A program made the translations under genes and the position numbers. Positions 18,038-27,600 of a stretch of 52,297 bases of DNA are shown piece after piece (within the stretch, counting starts at the first letter, position 1; each line of letters opens with the position of its first letter). Source of the stretch: Candidatus Gastranaerophilales bacterium (GTDB taxonomy: Bacteria; Cyanobacteriota; Vampirovibrionia; Gastranaerophilales; Gastranaerophilaceae); contig CALUPY010000018.1 in assembly GCA_944322755.1 (NCBI GenBank), forward strand, positions 1 through 52,297, read 5' to 3'. The notes under the pieces are model-generated. The model was not told the DNA's origin, made no database searches, and saw only the letters and a list, made by a program, of their open reading frames with translations.

Positions 18038-19367
18038 AGACAAAATACTTGATTGTGTAAAAAACATAAACGATTCATATGAATTTAAACCACTATTGAG
18101 TGAAATAGAAGATTCTCCTGTCAGCCCCTTAGGCAGGTTTACATTTTGGACGGTGACGGCACTTATCATTATTACCGTATTGTGGCTGGTTATAGGGAAA
18201 ATCGATATTGTTGTAAACGCAAGAGGTATTGTAATTCCTGACGGCGAAGCAAAAATTATTCAGCCGCTTGAAACAGGTGTTGTAAAACAAATACTTGTTA
18301 AAGAAGGCGATTTTGTAAAAAAAGGTCAATTACTAATTTCTGTTGATACCTCGACAACTGATGCGCAGCTAAAAAGCGTAAGTAAAAATTTAGAGCAGAG
18401 TAAAATAGAAGCAGAACGTTTGAAATCAAGCGGCAATAACAGTGAGTTCTCTGCTAAATCAGATAATAAAGAACTGTCAGAAGAACTTGAAACCCAGCAA
18501 AGACTTTATCAGGAAAATCTCGCAGCAATGAACAGTCAGGTTATGGCAAAACAGCAGGAAATTGCTCAATTATCAAACCAAATATCTTCTGCTATTGCGC
18601 AAAAAAGAGATTACCAGTCCCAGTTAAACTCTGCCATAGATAGAGAAAGACGACTCAAAAATGTAATTGATGTTATTGCATATAATGATTATCAGGATGC
18701 GCAGAATAAAGTTACAAGTTTGAAAGAATCCGTAAACAGAACCGATGCAGAAATCAGAAGGCTGAAAGCTCAGCAAAGTCAGGTTCAAAGTGAAATAGCA
18801 CAGATAAAAGCTGACTTCAAGGCACAAAATCTAAATACTTTAGCAAGCACTCAAAAACAAATTAGTGAACTTGAAGCGAATAAAGAGCAGATTGCATTTA
18901 GCAATGAAAATCAAAAAATCACAGCTCCTTGTGACGGATATATAGATAAACTGCTTATTCATACAATAGGAGGTGTTGTAACCCCTGCCCAGGAACTAAT
19001 TGCGCTGACTCCGGTCGAACAGCCGTTACTCATTAAGGCTCAAGTTTTAAATAGAGATATCGGCTTTATTAAAGTAGGAATGCCTGTTTCAATAAAAATA
19101 GATACATTTGAATTTCAAAAGTACGGCATTTTGCATGGGACAGTTAAATCAATTTCTCAAAACAGTATAAAAGATGAAAAACTCGGAGAAGTTTATGAGG
19201 TTTATATAACCCCGAAAGAACATACGTTAATGGTTGAAGGAAAAGAAAAACAACTGTCTACGGGTATGACTCTTAACGCAGAAATTGAGATAAATAAAAG
19301 ACGTATAATCGAATTCTTTATCTATCCGCTTATTAAATATCTTGATGAGGGTATAAGTGTTAGGTAA
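18021..19367 (+). CDS. Type I secretion membrane fusion protein (HlyD family)
   Basis: HlyD-type adaptors bridge the inner-membrane ABC exporter and the TolC duct. The 448-residue protein has a short cytoplasmic N-terminus, one transmembrane helix (about residues 35-58), a lipoyl-like half beginning IVIPDGEAKIIQPLETG, and a long coiled-coil hairpin (about 110-290, rich in Gln, Lys and Glu). The second lipoyl half is IAFSNENQKITAPCDGYI, and a C-terminal beta-barrel domain follows. It overlaps the ABC gene, consistent with one transcript. Intact. Confidence 0.93.
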   Translation: MLTQIKDKILDCVKNINDSYEFKPLLSEIEDSPVSPLGRFTFWTVTALIIITVLWLVIGKIDIVVNARGIVIPDGEAKIIQPLETGVVKQILVKEGDFVKKGQLLISVDTSTTDAQLKSVSKNLEQSKIEAERLKSSGNNSEFSAKSDNKELSEELETQQRLYQENLAAMNSQVMAKQQEIAQLSNQISSAIAQKRDYQSQLNSAIDRERRLKNVIDVIAYNDYQDAQNKVTSLKESVNRTDAEIRRLKAQQSQVQSEIAQIKADFKAQNLNTLASTQKQISELEANKEQIAFSNENQKITAPCDGYIDKLLIHTIGGVVTPAQELIALTPVEQPLLIKAQVLNRDIGFIKVGMPVSIKIDTFEFQKYGILHGTVKSISQNSIKDEKLGEVYEVYITPKEHTLMVEGKEKQLSTGMTLNAEIEINKRRIIEFFIYPLIKYLDEGISVR

Positions 19368-19660
19368 TTATTGTAAATAATCAGTAATGGCATCAATCAT
19401 ATTTTTCATTTTATTGCAGCAAAGAAGATACGGACGAGCAGGAATTTTAAGCTATTTGTTTTTACCTGCCTGTCCACCTAATTGGTGAACTGCAGCGTAT
19501 TCAAGATTTGAACCTGTAGTGCTAAATCATTGTCATAAAAAGTATTAACAGAAGATGACAGCTGTCCTGTAACCTGTAAAATTTATGCAGTTCGTGTCCC
19601 TTTTTTCTTGTCGTTTTTTAGTTGATTCTGTAAGGTCAATCCATTTGTCAGGTCACCCTT
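19368..19660 (-). pseudogene. Relic of a Mu-like phage virion morphogenesis protein (gpG / PF05069 type)
   Basis: Read on the minus strand across frameshifts, the conserved core of the Mu gpG family can be pieced together: PDKWIDLTESTKKR, then HKILQVTGQLSSSVN, then GSNLEYAAVHQLGGQAG, a TAG stop, then LKIPARPYL and a C-terminal helix ending DAITDYLQ. The family signature (TGxLxxS, YAxxHQxGG, IPARPyL) is unmistakable, but at least two frameshifts and one stop destroy it. Its end is directly back-to-back with the hlyD-like stop. It shows that a Mu-type prophage once occupied this spot. Confidence 0.75.
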
Positions 19661-19890
19661 AACTATGCAAACAAGGATCTGTAGATATTGGTTTTAATCG
19701 AACAATAAAAACACATCCGATAGTCTTATAAACTGGTGCAGGTATTGAGGATAGCATTATTCTCTAAATTTACAATAAATAAATTCAATATTGCCTGTTA
19801 TTGTAAATATAATATTAAAATTTTACATTCTAAATTAATAATTGCCATAATTAAAATAATTTAATGTACGTACGGTAATAACTATAAATA

Positions 19891-20022
19891 ATGAAAATTT
19901 CACGAATTAGAATAAATAATTTTAGGAACTACAACGATACAACGATTAGTCTAAAAGATAACATAAATGTTGTTATCTGACCGAATAATGCCGGAAAGAC
20001 AAAATTTTTAAAAGTAATTTAA
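19891..20022 (+). pseudogene. Fragment of a RecF/OLD-type AAA ATPase
   Basis: Translation from ATG 19891 gives MKISRIRINNFRNYN, the typical opening of OLD/RecF-like SMC-family ATPases, and then reaches NVVI*PNNAGKTKFLKVI*. The first Gly of the Walker A (GPNNAGKT) is replaced by TGA at 19978-19980, a GGA-to-TGA change. A TAA follows at 20020, with more stops beyond. A further coding-looking scrap, LTDLLGKTLTEPVFDSLIQ, lies near 20101-20160. Such ATPases occur in defence systems and phages; this copy is dead. Confidence 0.65.
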
Positions 20023-20246
20023 TTTTAACCCTAATTTACATGCTATTTCATGTTTGTAAGAATTTTCAATGAAATCTAAATCACAAAATGTCGAAATAGC
20101 TTAACGGATTTGCTGGGAAAAACATTAACAGAACCTGTATTTGATTCATTAATACAGTATGACGGATAATCAGCATAAAAAAGAAAAGACAAATTCTCTT
20201 TTTAAACAAACGATTGGAAAAGCACGCACAGTGCGATTTTTTGCAC
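20023..20246. other. Degenerate intergenic DNA
   Basis: Apart from the possible ATPase scrap near 20101-20160, I see no gene. A short palindrome around 20222-20235 (CGCACAGTGCG) lies downstream of the tRNA terminator. Confidence 0.35.
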
Positions 20247-20274
20247 TAAAAAAGAGGCTTTAAACAAGCCTCTT
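20247..20274 (-). terminator. Terminator of tRNA-Val (minus strand)
   Basis: AAGAGGCTT (20252-20260) and AAGCCTCTT (20266-20274) form a 9-bp stem. On the minus strand it is followed by a run of T, directly after the tRNA 3' end. Confidence 0.8.
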
Positions 20275-20281
20275 GATTAAA

Positions 20282-20357
20282 TGGTGGGCGATACTGGACT
20301 CGAACCAGCGACCCCCACAATGTCAATGTGATGCGCTACCAACTGCGCCAACCGCCC
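20282..20357 (-). tRNA. tRNA-Val (anticodon GAC)
   Basis: The minus strand folds as a complete cloverleaf of 76 bases with an encoded CCA. The acceptor stem is GGGCGGT/ATCGCCC, the D stem is GCGC/GCGC, the anticodon loop TTGACAT gives anticodon GAC for valine, and the T arm contains the loop TTCGAGT. A terminator follows. Immediately upstream are tandem units made partly of this tRNA's 5' portion. Confidence 0.95.
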
Positions 20358-20590
20358 ATTTTTTTTTAGTCAAAGCCTTCGGCTTTGAGATGCGCTACCA
20401 CCCTCTCACAAAACCTGACATTTAGTCAGCTTTTGTTCGGCAGAGTGCCAACCGCCCATTTTTTTTTAGTCAAAGCCTTCAGCTTTGAGATGCGCTACCA
20501 CCCTCTCACAAAACCTGACATTTAGTCAGCTTTTGTTCGGCAGAGTGCCAACCGCCCATTTTTTTTAGTCAAAGCCTTCGGCTTTAAATA
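20358..20590 (-). repeat. Tandem 100-bp units derived from the 5' part of tRNA-Val
   Basis: The acceptor-strand sequence ACCGCCCA (plus strand) recurs at 20351, 20451 and 20551, an exact 100-base period, giving two full units and one partial unit upstream of the tRNA. On the minus strand each full unit reads TGGGCGGTTGGCA, then an inserted hairpin (ACAAAAGCTGAC pairing with GTCAGGTTTTGT, one mismatch), then TGGTAGCGCATC from the tRNA D arm. A second hairpin TCAAAGCC-GAA-GGCTTTGA and an A-run follow. Only 5' tRNA sequence is present; the anticodon and T arms are absent. One of the few differences between units turns a G-C pair into G-U and keeps the second hairpin. Confidence 0.85.
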
Positions 20591-20672
20591 AATCATACCT
20601 GAAACTTATATATATAGTCAACCTAATATTTTTTGATATGTGTTTAATGTAAAATAAACACAAGGAGATTTT

Positions 20673-21152
20673 ATGCAAGACTACAAAATACAATTGGATA
20701 ATGGTATAGAACTTATACACTGTAGCAAGTTTCAGGATGCGGTTGATAGTATTTCAAAATCCATAGAACTAAAAAATGACTGGGATATTTCTTATTTTTA
20801 CCGTGCTGTTGCACTGCACGCTATGGAAAAGTTTGATGACGCAATACTGGACTATACGAAGGCTATACAGTTAAATGAAAAAATGACAGATGCCTATTAT
20901 AATAGAGCGAAAATCATTCTTTCACGTAAGGATATAGAAAATCCGAATATTGAACAGGCTGTCAAAGACTTAGAAAAAGCACTGGAGCTGGATGAAAAAT
21001 TTTTGGATGCGCTTTTCGCAATGGCAGCTGCGCATAAGAAACTTGGAAATTATAAAACAGCACTGGAATATCTTGAAAAGCTTTTAAAAATTGAACCGGA
21101 AGCTGTAAATGCCCGTGCGTTTAAAAAACTGCTGCTTCAAAAGTACTTGTAA
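20673..21152 (+). CDS. Tetratricopeptide repeat protein
   Basis: The 159-residue protein is built almost wholly of TPR motifs, which mediate protein-protein contacts. Repeats are visible at about residues 5-37, 38-71 (AVALHAMEKFDDAILDYTKAIQLN), 72-108 and 110-145 (AAAHKKLGNYKTALEYLEKLLKIEP). There is no signal peptide or other domain, so it is probably a cytoplasmic adaptor. AAGGAGA precedes the ATG with good spacing. An 8-bp inverted repeat (TTACTGAT/ATCAGTAA, 21172-21195) lies between it and the next gene. The specific partner is unknown. Confidence 0.85.
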   Translation: MQDYKIQLDNGIELIHCSKFQDAVDSISKSIELKNDWDISYFYRAVALHAMEKFDDAILDYTKAIQLNEKMTDAYYNRAKIILSRKDIENPNIEQAVKDLEKALELDEKFLDALFAMAAAHKKLGNYKTALEYLEKLLKIEPEAVNARAFKKLLLQKYL

Positions 21153-21227
21153 GCTGCCGGTTTACTGATGACAAAATTTGATGTAAAATCAGTAACATAA
21201 ACTGTATTTATACAAAAGGAGTTCAAA

Positions 21228-22058
21228 ATGCCTGATTTTTCTCATACCTATGAAGTCGTTATTTTTTCAATCGGTGATACAAAAGCCGGTACTAAAATGG
21301 GAAAACTTCAGCTAAAAGATCTGACTGACGAGTCGATACTAAACTGTATACTTTGGGAAGAAACGCTTAACAGGCTTGATTCTAAAGTTTTTAGAGCAGG
21401 CAATCAGTTGAAAATTCTTGCCGGTTCTTACAATGAAAAATACAATAACTGTCTTATCTCTAATTTGGAGCTTATTAAAGAAGCAAAACTCGGGCTTTCG
21501 AAAGAAGAAAGAGACGATATTTTTAATAAGATTGTTGTATATGCAAATAAAATAAAGGATGAAAAACTGCAAAATTTTGTTACAGCACTTTTGTTTGAAC
21601 ATGAAGAAAAATTCAAAATATCTCCGGCAGCGCGTCTTATGCATCATAACTATCTGGGCGGGCTGGTTGAGCATACTTACGAATGTCTTGAGTTTGCATC
21701 TGCAGTTTTGCCAAAATTTCATAAAAAAGTAGAAGACGATTTAGTTTATGCGGCGTGCATACTCCATGATTTTGGGAAAATTTTTGAATATAAAATAGAT
21801 ATGGAAACCGGGCTTATTGACTATGAAGAATCATTTCAGAAAGAGTGGCTTACACATTCTCAATGGGGTTTTTCAATGTGCATGACCCATGGCTTTAAAA
21901 CTGTTGCGAAAATGATTGCGGCACATCATGGAAGAACAGAGTGGGGTGCAATTGTGGATTTGAACGAAAAAGATCTGGATCCTTTATTTTATCTAATACA
22001 TCATATTGATGATTTAAGCGCAAAGTTTGGCAAAACAACTATAAGTGATTTGGGTTAA
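21228..22058 (+). CDS. YhaM-like 3'-5' exonuclease (OB-fold plus HD domain)
   Basis: Proteins of this type combine an N-terminal OB-fold nucleic-acid-binding domain with a metal-dependent HD phosphohydrolase domain; YhaM of Gram-positives degrades RNA and DNA 3' to 5'. In this 276-residue protein the OB part occupies about 1-90. The HD part shows HHNYLGGLVEHTYE, the diagnostic HDFGK, AAHHGR and HHIDD, all characteristic of YhaM-type HD domains. AAGGAG precedes the ATG. Length is somewhat shorter than YhaM (about 310). The exact substrate is inferred by similarity only. Confidence 0.8.
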   Translation: MPDFSHTYEVVIFSIGDTKAGTKMGKLQLKDLTDESILNCILWEETLNRLDSKVFRAGNQLKILAGSYNEKYNNCLISNLELIKEAKLGLSKEERDDIFNKIVVYANKIKDEKLQNFVTALLFEHEEKFKISPAARLMHHNYLGGLVEHTYECLEFASAVLPKFHKKVEDDLVYAACILHDFGKIFEYKIDMETGLIDYEESFQKEWLTHSQWGFSMCMTHGFKTVAKMIAAHHGRTEWGAIVDLNEKDLDPLFYLIHHIDDLSAKFGKTTISDLG

Positions 22059-22212
22059 CAGCTGATATGTTTTTTTTAGAAATTCTTGGTCAGCTTATTT
22101 CCAGCATTTGTATAATTTTTTCCGGTTAAAACACATCGCTGTATTTGAAAATACATCAGAAAAACGCAAGAATGCACATCTACTTCAGATTTTTATATCA
22201 TTAAACTGGAAA

Positions 22213-24687
22213 CTATACCAGTTCTTGTCTTTCAACTTCTTCTGTTGTTGAGACTTGGATTATGTCGCCTTCTTGAATGTCATTAAATTTACCAAAGGAA
22301 ATACCGCATTCAAAACCGGTTGCAACTTCTTTAACATCATCTTTAAAGCGTTTAAGCTGATCTATTTGACCACGGAAGATTTCTTTTCCGCCTCTTGTCA
22401 CTAACGCTGTTTTTCCACGGACAATTTTGCCCTCTGTTACATAGCAGCCGGCGATTTTTCCATTCTTACCAATATTAAATACCTGTCTAACTTCAGCCTT
22501 ACCAAGTTCAACTTCTTTAATTTCAGGTTGTAACAGGCTTAGCATTGTCTGTTCCAAATCTTCGAGTATCTGGTAGATAATGTCGAATTTTTTAATTACT
22601 ACATGTTCTCTTTGTGCAGCAATTTCAGCATTCGAATCTTCTCTAACCGTAAAGCCAAGGATAATTGCATTACTTGCTGCAGCGAGCATAACATCTGCTT
22701 CCGATATATCACCTACTCCGGCATGCACAATTTTCAGTACTATTTCTTTTGATTTGAATTGGTTTATTGCCTGCGATAGGGCTTCTGCAGAACCATGCGT
22801 GTTTGCTTTGATGATAAGGTTTAGATGTTGAACACCGTCGTCTTTTTCACCGATAAGATCATTTATAATGTGAGTAGGCGTCATTGCCTCAAGTCTGGTA
22901 TTGCGTTCTTTTTCTTTTCGTTCTGCAACAATTGATTTCATTTCCTTATCTGTTGCAACTACCTCAAATCTGTCACCTGCCTGAGGTACTTCTGTAAGAC
23001 CGAGAATTTCTACAGGTGTAGACGGACCGGCCTTTTTAACTCTTTCACCAGAATCCAGAAGCAGTGCCCTGACTTTGCCGCCGACTGTACCAACTACAAC
23101 ACAATCGCCTGTTTTTAATGTACCATTTTGAACAAGCAGTGTAGCAACAGGCCCCTTGCCTTTATCAAGATTTGCCTCGATAACAACACCGGAAGCAAGA
23201 GCATCAGGATTTGCTTTCAAATCCTGCACTTCCGCAATCAGGAGAATATATTCAAGCAGTTCATCAATACCTGTTCCCTGAATTGCACTAACTTTTACAC
23301 ATACGGTATCTCCGCCCCATTCTTCGGGAACGAGACCATGTTCGGTTAACTGCTGCATAATTTTGTCAGGGTTTGCATCGGGTTTGTCGATTTTATTTAT
23401 TGCAACAATAATCGGCACCTCTGCTGCACGAGCGTGGCTTATTGCTTCAATTGTCTGCGGCATTATACCGTCATCTGCTGCCACTACAAGAATAGCGATA
23501 TCTGTAGATTTTGCACCGCGGGCTCTCATTTCTGTAAAAGCTTCGTGACCAGGTGTGTCTATAAAAACAATTTTTTTGTTGTTTAAATGTACGGTATATG
23601 CACCAATAGATTGCGTTATACCGCCGACTTCCGTTGATACAATTTTATGTTTTGAAGCACGTATAGAGTCAAGGAGAGTTGTCTTTCCGTGGTCAACGTG
23701 TCCCATAATGCTTACAACAGGAGCTCTTGGTTTTAAAAGTTTTTCATCTACTTCTGAAAGAATTTTTTGTTTTTCTTCTTTTTTAAGTTCTTCTTCTATA
23801 TACGCATCAAGGTCTTCTTCAAGTACCTCAATATCAAAACTTTCACAGACTTTTTTTGCTGTCGGGACATCAATAACTTCATTAACTGTTGCTAAAATTC
23901 CCTGCATCATTAGGTATTTAACTATTTCTGCCGGAGCTTTTTTTATTTTTGCAGCAAGGTCTCCAACGGTAATCGGTTGATTAACAACGACCTGCTTAAC
24001 ATCTTCCTGTACTTCTTCGGCATGTGTGCGTTTTTTGTGTTTTTGTGCACTTGCTTTCTCAAGACTTATTCTTTCTTGTTCTTCTTCTTTAGAACGATAG
24101 ATTTTTTCTTTTTTCTTTCCGCCTTTTTTCTTCATACCTCCGGCTTTTCCGTCATATATATCCTGAGGTATCATATGTCTTTGTATAGGCTTCTTTTCGG
24201 CTTCTGCTACAACTTTTTTCTTGTCTTCTTTTTTTACTTCTTTTGTTTTTTCCGCAGGGCGTTTAGTTTCTTGTCGGTTAGGGACAGAATTAGTTTTAGG
24301 TATTTCTTTACGCGGAGCGGTTTTTTTTTCTGTTTTAAAAACTTTTCTTTCTGCTGCAGATACAGGACCAAGGACAACTTTTTCTATAACTTTTTGTTGT
24401 GGAATTTCAATTTTTTTAGCCAGCTCATCTTTTTGCTGCTCTGGTTCCGGAACAGGCGCGGAAGCCGGCTTAGTTTTTTTCACAATAAATGCTTTAGGCT
24501 TTTTGGACGGTTCTTTTTTAGGCTCACGAACAATTTCTCTCATTCGGTTAGCCTGAACTTCTGTGATCGCGCTGGAGTGAGACTTTACTTTCACCCCCAT
24601 TTCCGTTTCCAATTTTTCGATTAATTCCTTATTTGAAAGATTCAGCTCTTTTGCTAAATCATAGATTCTGATTGTATCTGCTGGCAT
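22213..24687 (-). CDS. infB: Translation initiation factor IF-2
   Basis: IF-2 is the GTPase that brings fMet-tRNA to the 30S subunit and promotes subunit joining. The 824-residue protein has an N-terminal IF2_N module (IRIYDLAKELNLSNKELIEK), a long Lys/Glu/Pro-rich linker (about 50-240) and a second IF2_N-like module. The G domain has GHVDHGKT (329-336), DTPGHE and NKID, and domains II-IV end in the C-terminal fMet-tRNA-binding barrel. It stands alone here, without the usual nusA or rbfA neighbours. The linker's low complexity explains long open antisense frames on the other strand, which I do not regard as genes. Confidence 0.97.
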   Translation of the reverse strand: MPADTIRIYDLAKELNLSNKELIEKLETEMGVKVKSHSSAITEVQANRMREIVREPKKEPSKKPKAFIVKKTKPASAPVPEPEQQKDELAKKIEIPQQKVIEKVVLGPVSAAERKVFKTEKKTAPRKEIPKTNSVPNRQETKRPAEKTKEVKKEDKKKVVAEAEKKPIQRHMIPQDIYDGKAGGMKKKGGKKKEKIYRSKEEEQERISLEKASAQKHKKRTHAEEVQEDVKQVVVNQPITVGDLAAKIKKAPAEIVKYLMMQGILATVNEVIDVPTAKKVCESFDIEVLEEDLDAYIEEELKKEEKQKILSEVDEKLLKPRAPVVSIMGHVDHGKTTLLDSIRASKHKIVSTEVGGITQSIGAYTVHLNNKKIVFIDTPGHEAFTEMRARGAKSTDIAILVVAADDGIMPQTIEAISHARAAEVPIIVAINKIDKPDANPDKIMQQLTEHGLVPEEWGGDTVCVKVSAIQGTGIDELLEYILLIAEVQDLKANPDALASGVVIEANLDKGKGPVATLLVQNGTLKTGDCVVVGTVGGKVRALLLDSGERVKKAGPSTPVEILGLTEVPQAGDRFEVVATDKEMKSIVAERKEKERNTRLEAMTPTHIINDLIGEKDDGVQHLNLIIKANTHGSAEALSQAINQFKSKEIVLKIVHAGVGDISEADVMLAAASNAIILGFTVREDSNAEIAAQREHVVIKKFDIIYQILEDLEQTMLSLLQPEIKEVELGKAEVRQVFNIGKNGKIAGCYVTEGKIVRGKTALVTRGGKEIFRGQIDQLKRFKDDVKEVATGFECGISFGKFNDIQEGDIIQVSTTEEVERQELV

Positions 24688-24846
24688 TACTTTAACTTTT
24701 CTCCACGTTTTTCATTTGTCCACCGATATACCGGCGTGTTTATCCTTACATGCATAGTAACACAATCATATTTTCAAGTACAGTACTGTCTAAAACAACT
24801 GTAGCTACTGAGTTTTTAGCAAGTTTCAATATAAATTTGACCTGAA

Positions 24847-24869
24847 TTAATGAATCATTAAATTATAAT
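24847..24869 (+). promoter_or_regulatory. clpB promoter region with palindrome over the spacer
   Basis: A perfect interrupted palindrome TTAATGA-A-TCATTAA (24847-24861) lies directly before TATAAT (24864-24869), where a repressor would block the promoter. No CIRCE or CtsR box is visible. It could be the operator of an unrecognised heat-shock repressor, or AT-rich chance. Confidence 0.3.
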
Positions 24870-24938
24870 TAATTTTTCCTGATTTTTTCAAAACTGTCCT
24901 TAAAATGTAAATATGAAAGAAATTAATAAGGGGGGCAT

Positions 24939-27542
24939 ATGATAGATTTTAACAGATTAACAAACAATGCTCAGGAAATATTATTTTCGGCACAGCAGCT
25001 AATGTCGAAATTTCAAAATACACAGATGGAACCGGAGCACATAGTGCTCGCTATGGAAGAAGACAAAGAGGGGATTTCAAAAGATTATCTAAACGAGCTT
25101 AAGATTGATAATCCAAACTTTCGGGATTCTCTGATGTCTTTGATTAACAACAGACCGACCTTGAGCAATCCTGTTCCGTCGCAGCAGCTGTATTTGTCAA
25201 ATGACACAATAAAAATGTTTGACCTTGCAAAGGACAATGCAGAGGCTCTCAAGGATTCTTTTATCAGTATTGAGCATATCCTGCTGGCAATTACGGAATT
25301 GTCTAACACACAGATTAAATCACTGTTTGACAGATATAATATTACAAAGGATAAAATCCTTAATGCAATGAAAAAAATAAGGGGGCATAATAAAGTGGAC
25401 TCTAAAGATTCAGAAGAAAATTATAAAGCACTTGAAAAGTATTCAACAAACCTAACTGACCTTGCAAAACGAGGCAAGCTCGATCCGGTAATCGGCAGAG
25501 ATGAGGAGGTAAGAAGAATTATTCAGGTATTAAACAGACGTACAAAAAACAATCCTGTTCTCATAGGCGAGCCTGGTGTAGGTAAGACAGCTATTGTAGA
25601 AGGGCTTGCGCAGAGAATCATCAGAGGAGATGTGCCGGAAAGTCTCAAAAATACCCAGCTCATAGCTCTTGATATGGGAGCACTCGTTGCCGGAGCAAAA
25701 TTCAGAGGTGAGTTCGAAGAGAGACTCAAGGCAGTTTTAAAAGAAGTTGAGGCGTCTGACGGTGAAATCGTTCTGTTTATTGATGAACTCCATACTGTCG
25801 TCGGTGCCGGTGCAACAGAAGGGTCTATGGACGCAGGAAACCTGTTAAAACCGCTTCTTGCAAGAGGTGTCCTGAGAACTGTCGGCGCTACTACAATAAA
25901 TGAATACAGAAAATACATTGAAAAAGATCCGGCCTTAGAAAGACGTTTTCAGCCTGTTATGGTAAACGAACCGTCTGTTGAGGATACAATAAGCATTTTA
26001 AGAGGCTTAAAAGAACGCTACGAAGTTCATCACGGTATACGAATTAAGGATGCTGCGCTTGTTGCTGCGGCAAAACTTTCTGACAGATATATTACAGACA
26101 GATTCTTGCCGGATAAGGCTATTGACCTTATTGATGAAGCGGCTTCTTCTTTAAGAATAGAGATAGATTCAATGCCAGAGGAGCTTGACTCGCTGGTAAG
26201 ACAGAAAATGCAGCTTGAAATCGAACGTCAGGCAATAAAGAAAGAAGACCCGTCAGACGAAAACACTAACAAAATCGAGGCTCTGACAAAGCTTATTGAT
26301 GAACTTGACGGAAAAATTTCTGTATTAAAAACGCAGTGGGAAGCTGAAAAGAGCACTATTACAAACGAAGCTCAATTAAAAGAGGAAATTGAAAAAGTCA
26401 AAGTCCAGATAGAAAAAGCAGAAAGGGATACAGACCTTGAAAAAGCGGCAGAATTGAAGTACGGAAAACTTATTGAACTTCAAAAACAGCTTCAGGCAGC
26501 ACAAAAGGGCGAAAAAAATGTAAAACACACGCTGTTAAAAGAAGAGGTCGATGAAGATGATATAGCGGAAATCGTTAGCAAATGGACAGGTATTGAAGTT
26601 TCAAGACTTGTTGAAAGCGAGATGATGAAACTTTTGAGAATGGAAGATTACCTGCACAAGAGGGTTATCGGCCAGGAAGAAGCTGTGGATACGGTTTCTG
26701 ATGCTATCAGACGTGCCCGTTCTGGTTTAAAAGATCCCAAAAGACCTATCGGTTCGTTTATCTTCCTTGGCCCGACCGGAGTGGGAAAGACAGAGCTTGC
26801 AAAATCACTTGCTGAATTTCTGTTCAACGATGAGGATGCTCTGATACGTATTGATATGTCAGAGTATATGGAGAAACACTCTGTTGCAAGACTTGTCGGT
26901 GCACCTCCCGGATATGTCGGTTACGACGAAGGCGGTCAGCTGACAGAAGCTGTCAGAAGAAAACCCTATTCAGTTATACTGTTCGATGAAATAGAAAAAG
27001 CTCATCCGGATGTGTTTAACATTATGCTTCAGATACTTGATGACGGACGTCTTACTGATTCAAAAGGTAGAACAGTTGATTTTAAAAACACGCTTATCAT
27101 CATGACCAGCAATATCGGCAGTTCTATAATTCTCGAAAACAGTCTGAATTCAATGATGTCAGACAGTGAATTTAATGACACAAAGGAAAAAGTTATGGAG
27201 CTTATGAAAGCTCACTTTAAACCTGAATTTTTGAACAGGATTGATGAAATAATATTCTTTAAAGCTTTGACTCTTGGTGAATTGACGCAGATTGTTGATA
27301 TTTACTTTGAGGGATTGAAAAAACTGTTTGCCGATAAAGACATAAAGATTGAAATCACTGAAGATGCAAAAGATTTGCTTGCAACACGCGGATTTAATCC
27401 TGTATACGGCGCTCGTCCACTGAAACGAACTATACGCCAGATGGTCGAAAACCCGCTTGCTAAGGATATTCTTGCGCAAAAATTCAAAGCCGGTGATACA
27501 ATTACGATTGATGCAAAAAATGACGAAATTGTGTTTCATTAA
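24939..27542 (+). CDS. clpB: Chaperone ClpB (Hsp100 disaggregase)
   Basis: ClpB extracts polypeptides from aggregates together with DnaK. The 867-residue protein has an N-terminal Clp repeat domain, AAA-1 with Walker A GEPGVGKT (210-217) and LFIDELHT, and a middle coiled-coil domain (about 400-530) that distinguishes ClpB from ClpA/ClpC. AAA-2 has GPTGVGKT (611-618) and LFDEIEKAH, and the C-terminal domain contains GARPLKRTI. No ClpP-binding IGF-type loop was noticed. The ribosome site AAGGGGGG is strong. A bidirectional terminator follows. Confidence 0.95.
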   Translation: MIDFNRLTNNAQEILFSAQQLMSKFQNTQMEPEHIVLAMEEDKEGISKDYLNELKIDNPNFRDSLMSLINNRPTLSNPVPSQQLYLSNDTIKMFDLAKDNAEALKDSFISIEHILLAITELSNTQIKSLFDRYNITKDKILNAMKKIRGHNKVDSKDSEENYKALEKYSTNLTDLAKRGKLDPVIGRDEEVRRIIQVLNRRTKNNPVLIGEPGVGKTAIVEGLAQRIIRGDVPESLKNTQLIALDMGALVAGAKFRGEFEERLKAVLKEVEASDGEIVLFIDELHTVVGAGATEGSMDAGNLLKPLLARGVLRTVGATTINEYRKYIEKDPALERRFQPVMVNEPSVEDTISILRGLKERYEVHHGIRIKDAALVAAAKLSDRYITDRFLPDKAIDLIDEAASSLRIEIDSMPEELDSLVRQKMQLEIERQAIKKEDPSDENTNKIEALTKLIDELDGKISVLKTQWEAEKSTITNEAQLKEEIEKVKVQIEKAERDTDLEKAAELKYGKLIELQKQLQAAQKGEKNVKHTLLKEEVDEDDIAEIVSKWTGIEVSRLVESEMMKLLRMEDYLHKRVIGQEEAVDTVSDAIRRARSGLKDPKRPIGSFIFLGPTGVGKTELAKSLAEFLFNDEDALIRIDMSEYMEKHSVARLVGAPPGYVGYDEGGQLTEAVRRKPYSVILFDEIEKAHPDVFNIMLQILDDGRLTDSKGRTVDFKNTLIIMTSNIGSSIILENSLNSMMSDSEFNDTKEKVMELMKAHFKPEFLNRIDEIIFFKALTLGELTQIVDIYFEGLKKLFADKDIKIEITEDAKDLLATRGFNPVYGARPLKRTIRQMVENPLAKDILAQKFKAGDTITIDAKNDEIVFH

Positions 27543-27569
27543 TGCAGCTAATGTGAAAAATCTCGCAAT

Positions 27570-27600
27570 AAAAAAGGAGTCCCAATAGGACTCCTTTTTT
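27570..27600. terminator. Bidirectional terminator between clpB and the 28717 gene
   Basis: AAAAAAGGAGTCC pairs with GGACTCCTTTTTT around CAATA, with A and T runs on both sides, so it can serve both convergent genes. Confidence 0.9.

Noticed and set aside
19495-19520. tRNA T-arm-like string GATTTGAACC
   Set aside because: It lies inside the gpG relic, and no cloverleaf can be built around it.
20358-20450. A second complete tRNA gene in the repeat unit
   Set aside because: Only acceptor and D-arm pieces are present; no anticodon arm or T arm can be found.
20351-20590. CRISPR array
   Set aside because: The 100-base units are contiguous, with no unique spacers between short repeats; they derive from the tRNA and hairpins.
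23977-24624. Long open frame antisense to infB
   Set aside because: It mirrors the Lys/Glu-rich linker of IF-2 and translates to Phe-rich low complexity; infB itself is certain.
24780-24938. CIRCE or CtsR operator before clpB
   Set aside because: Neither the TTAGCACTC/GAGTGCTAA pair nor GGTCAAA repeats are present.
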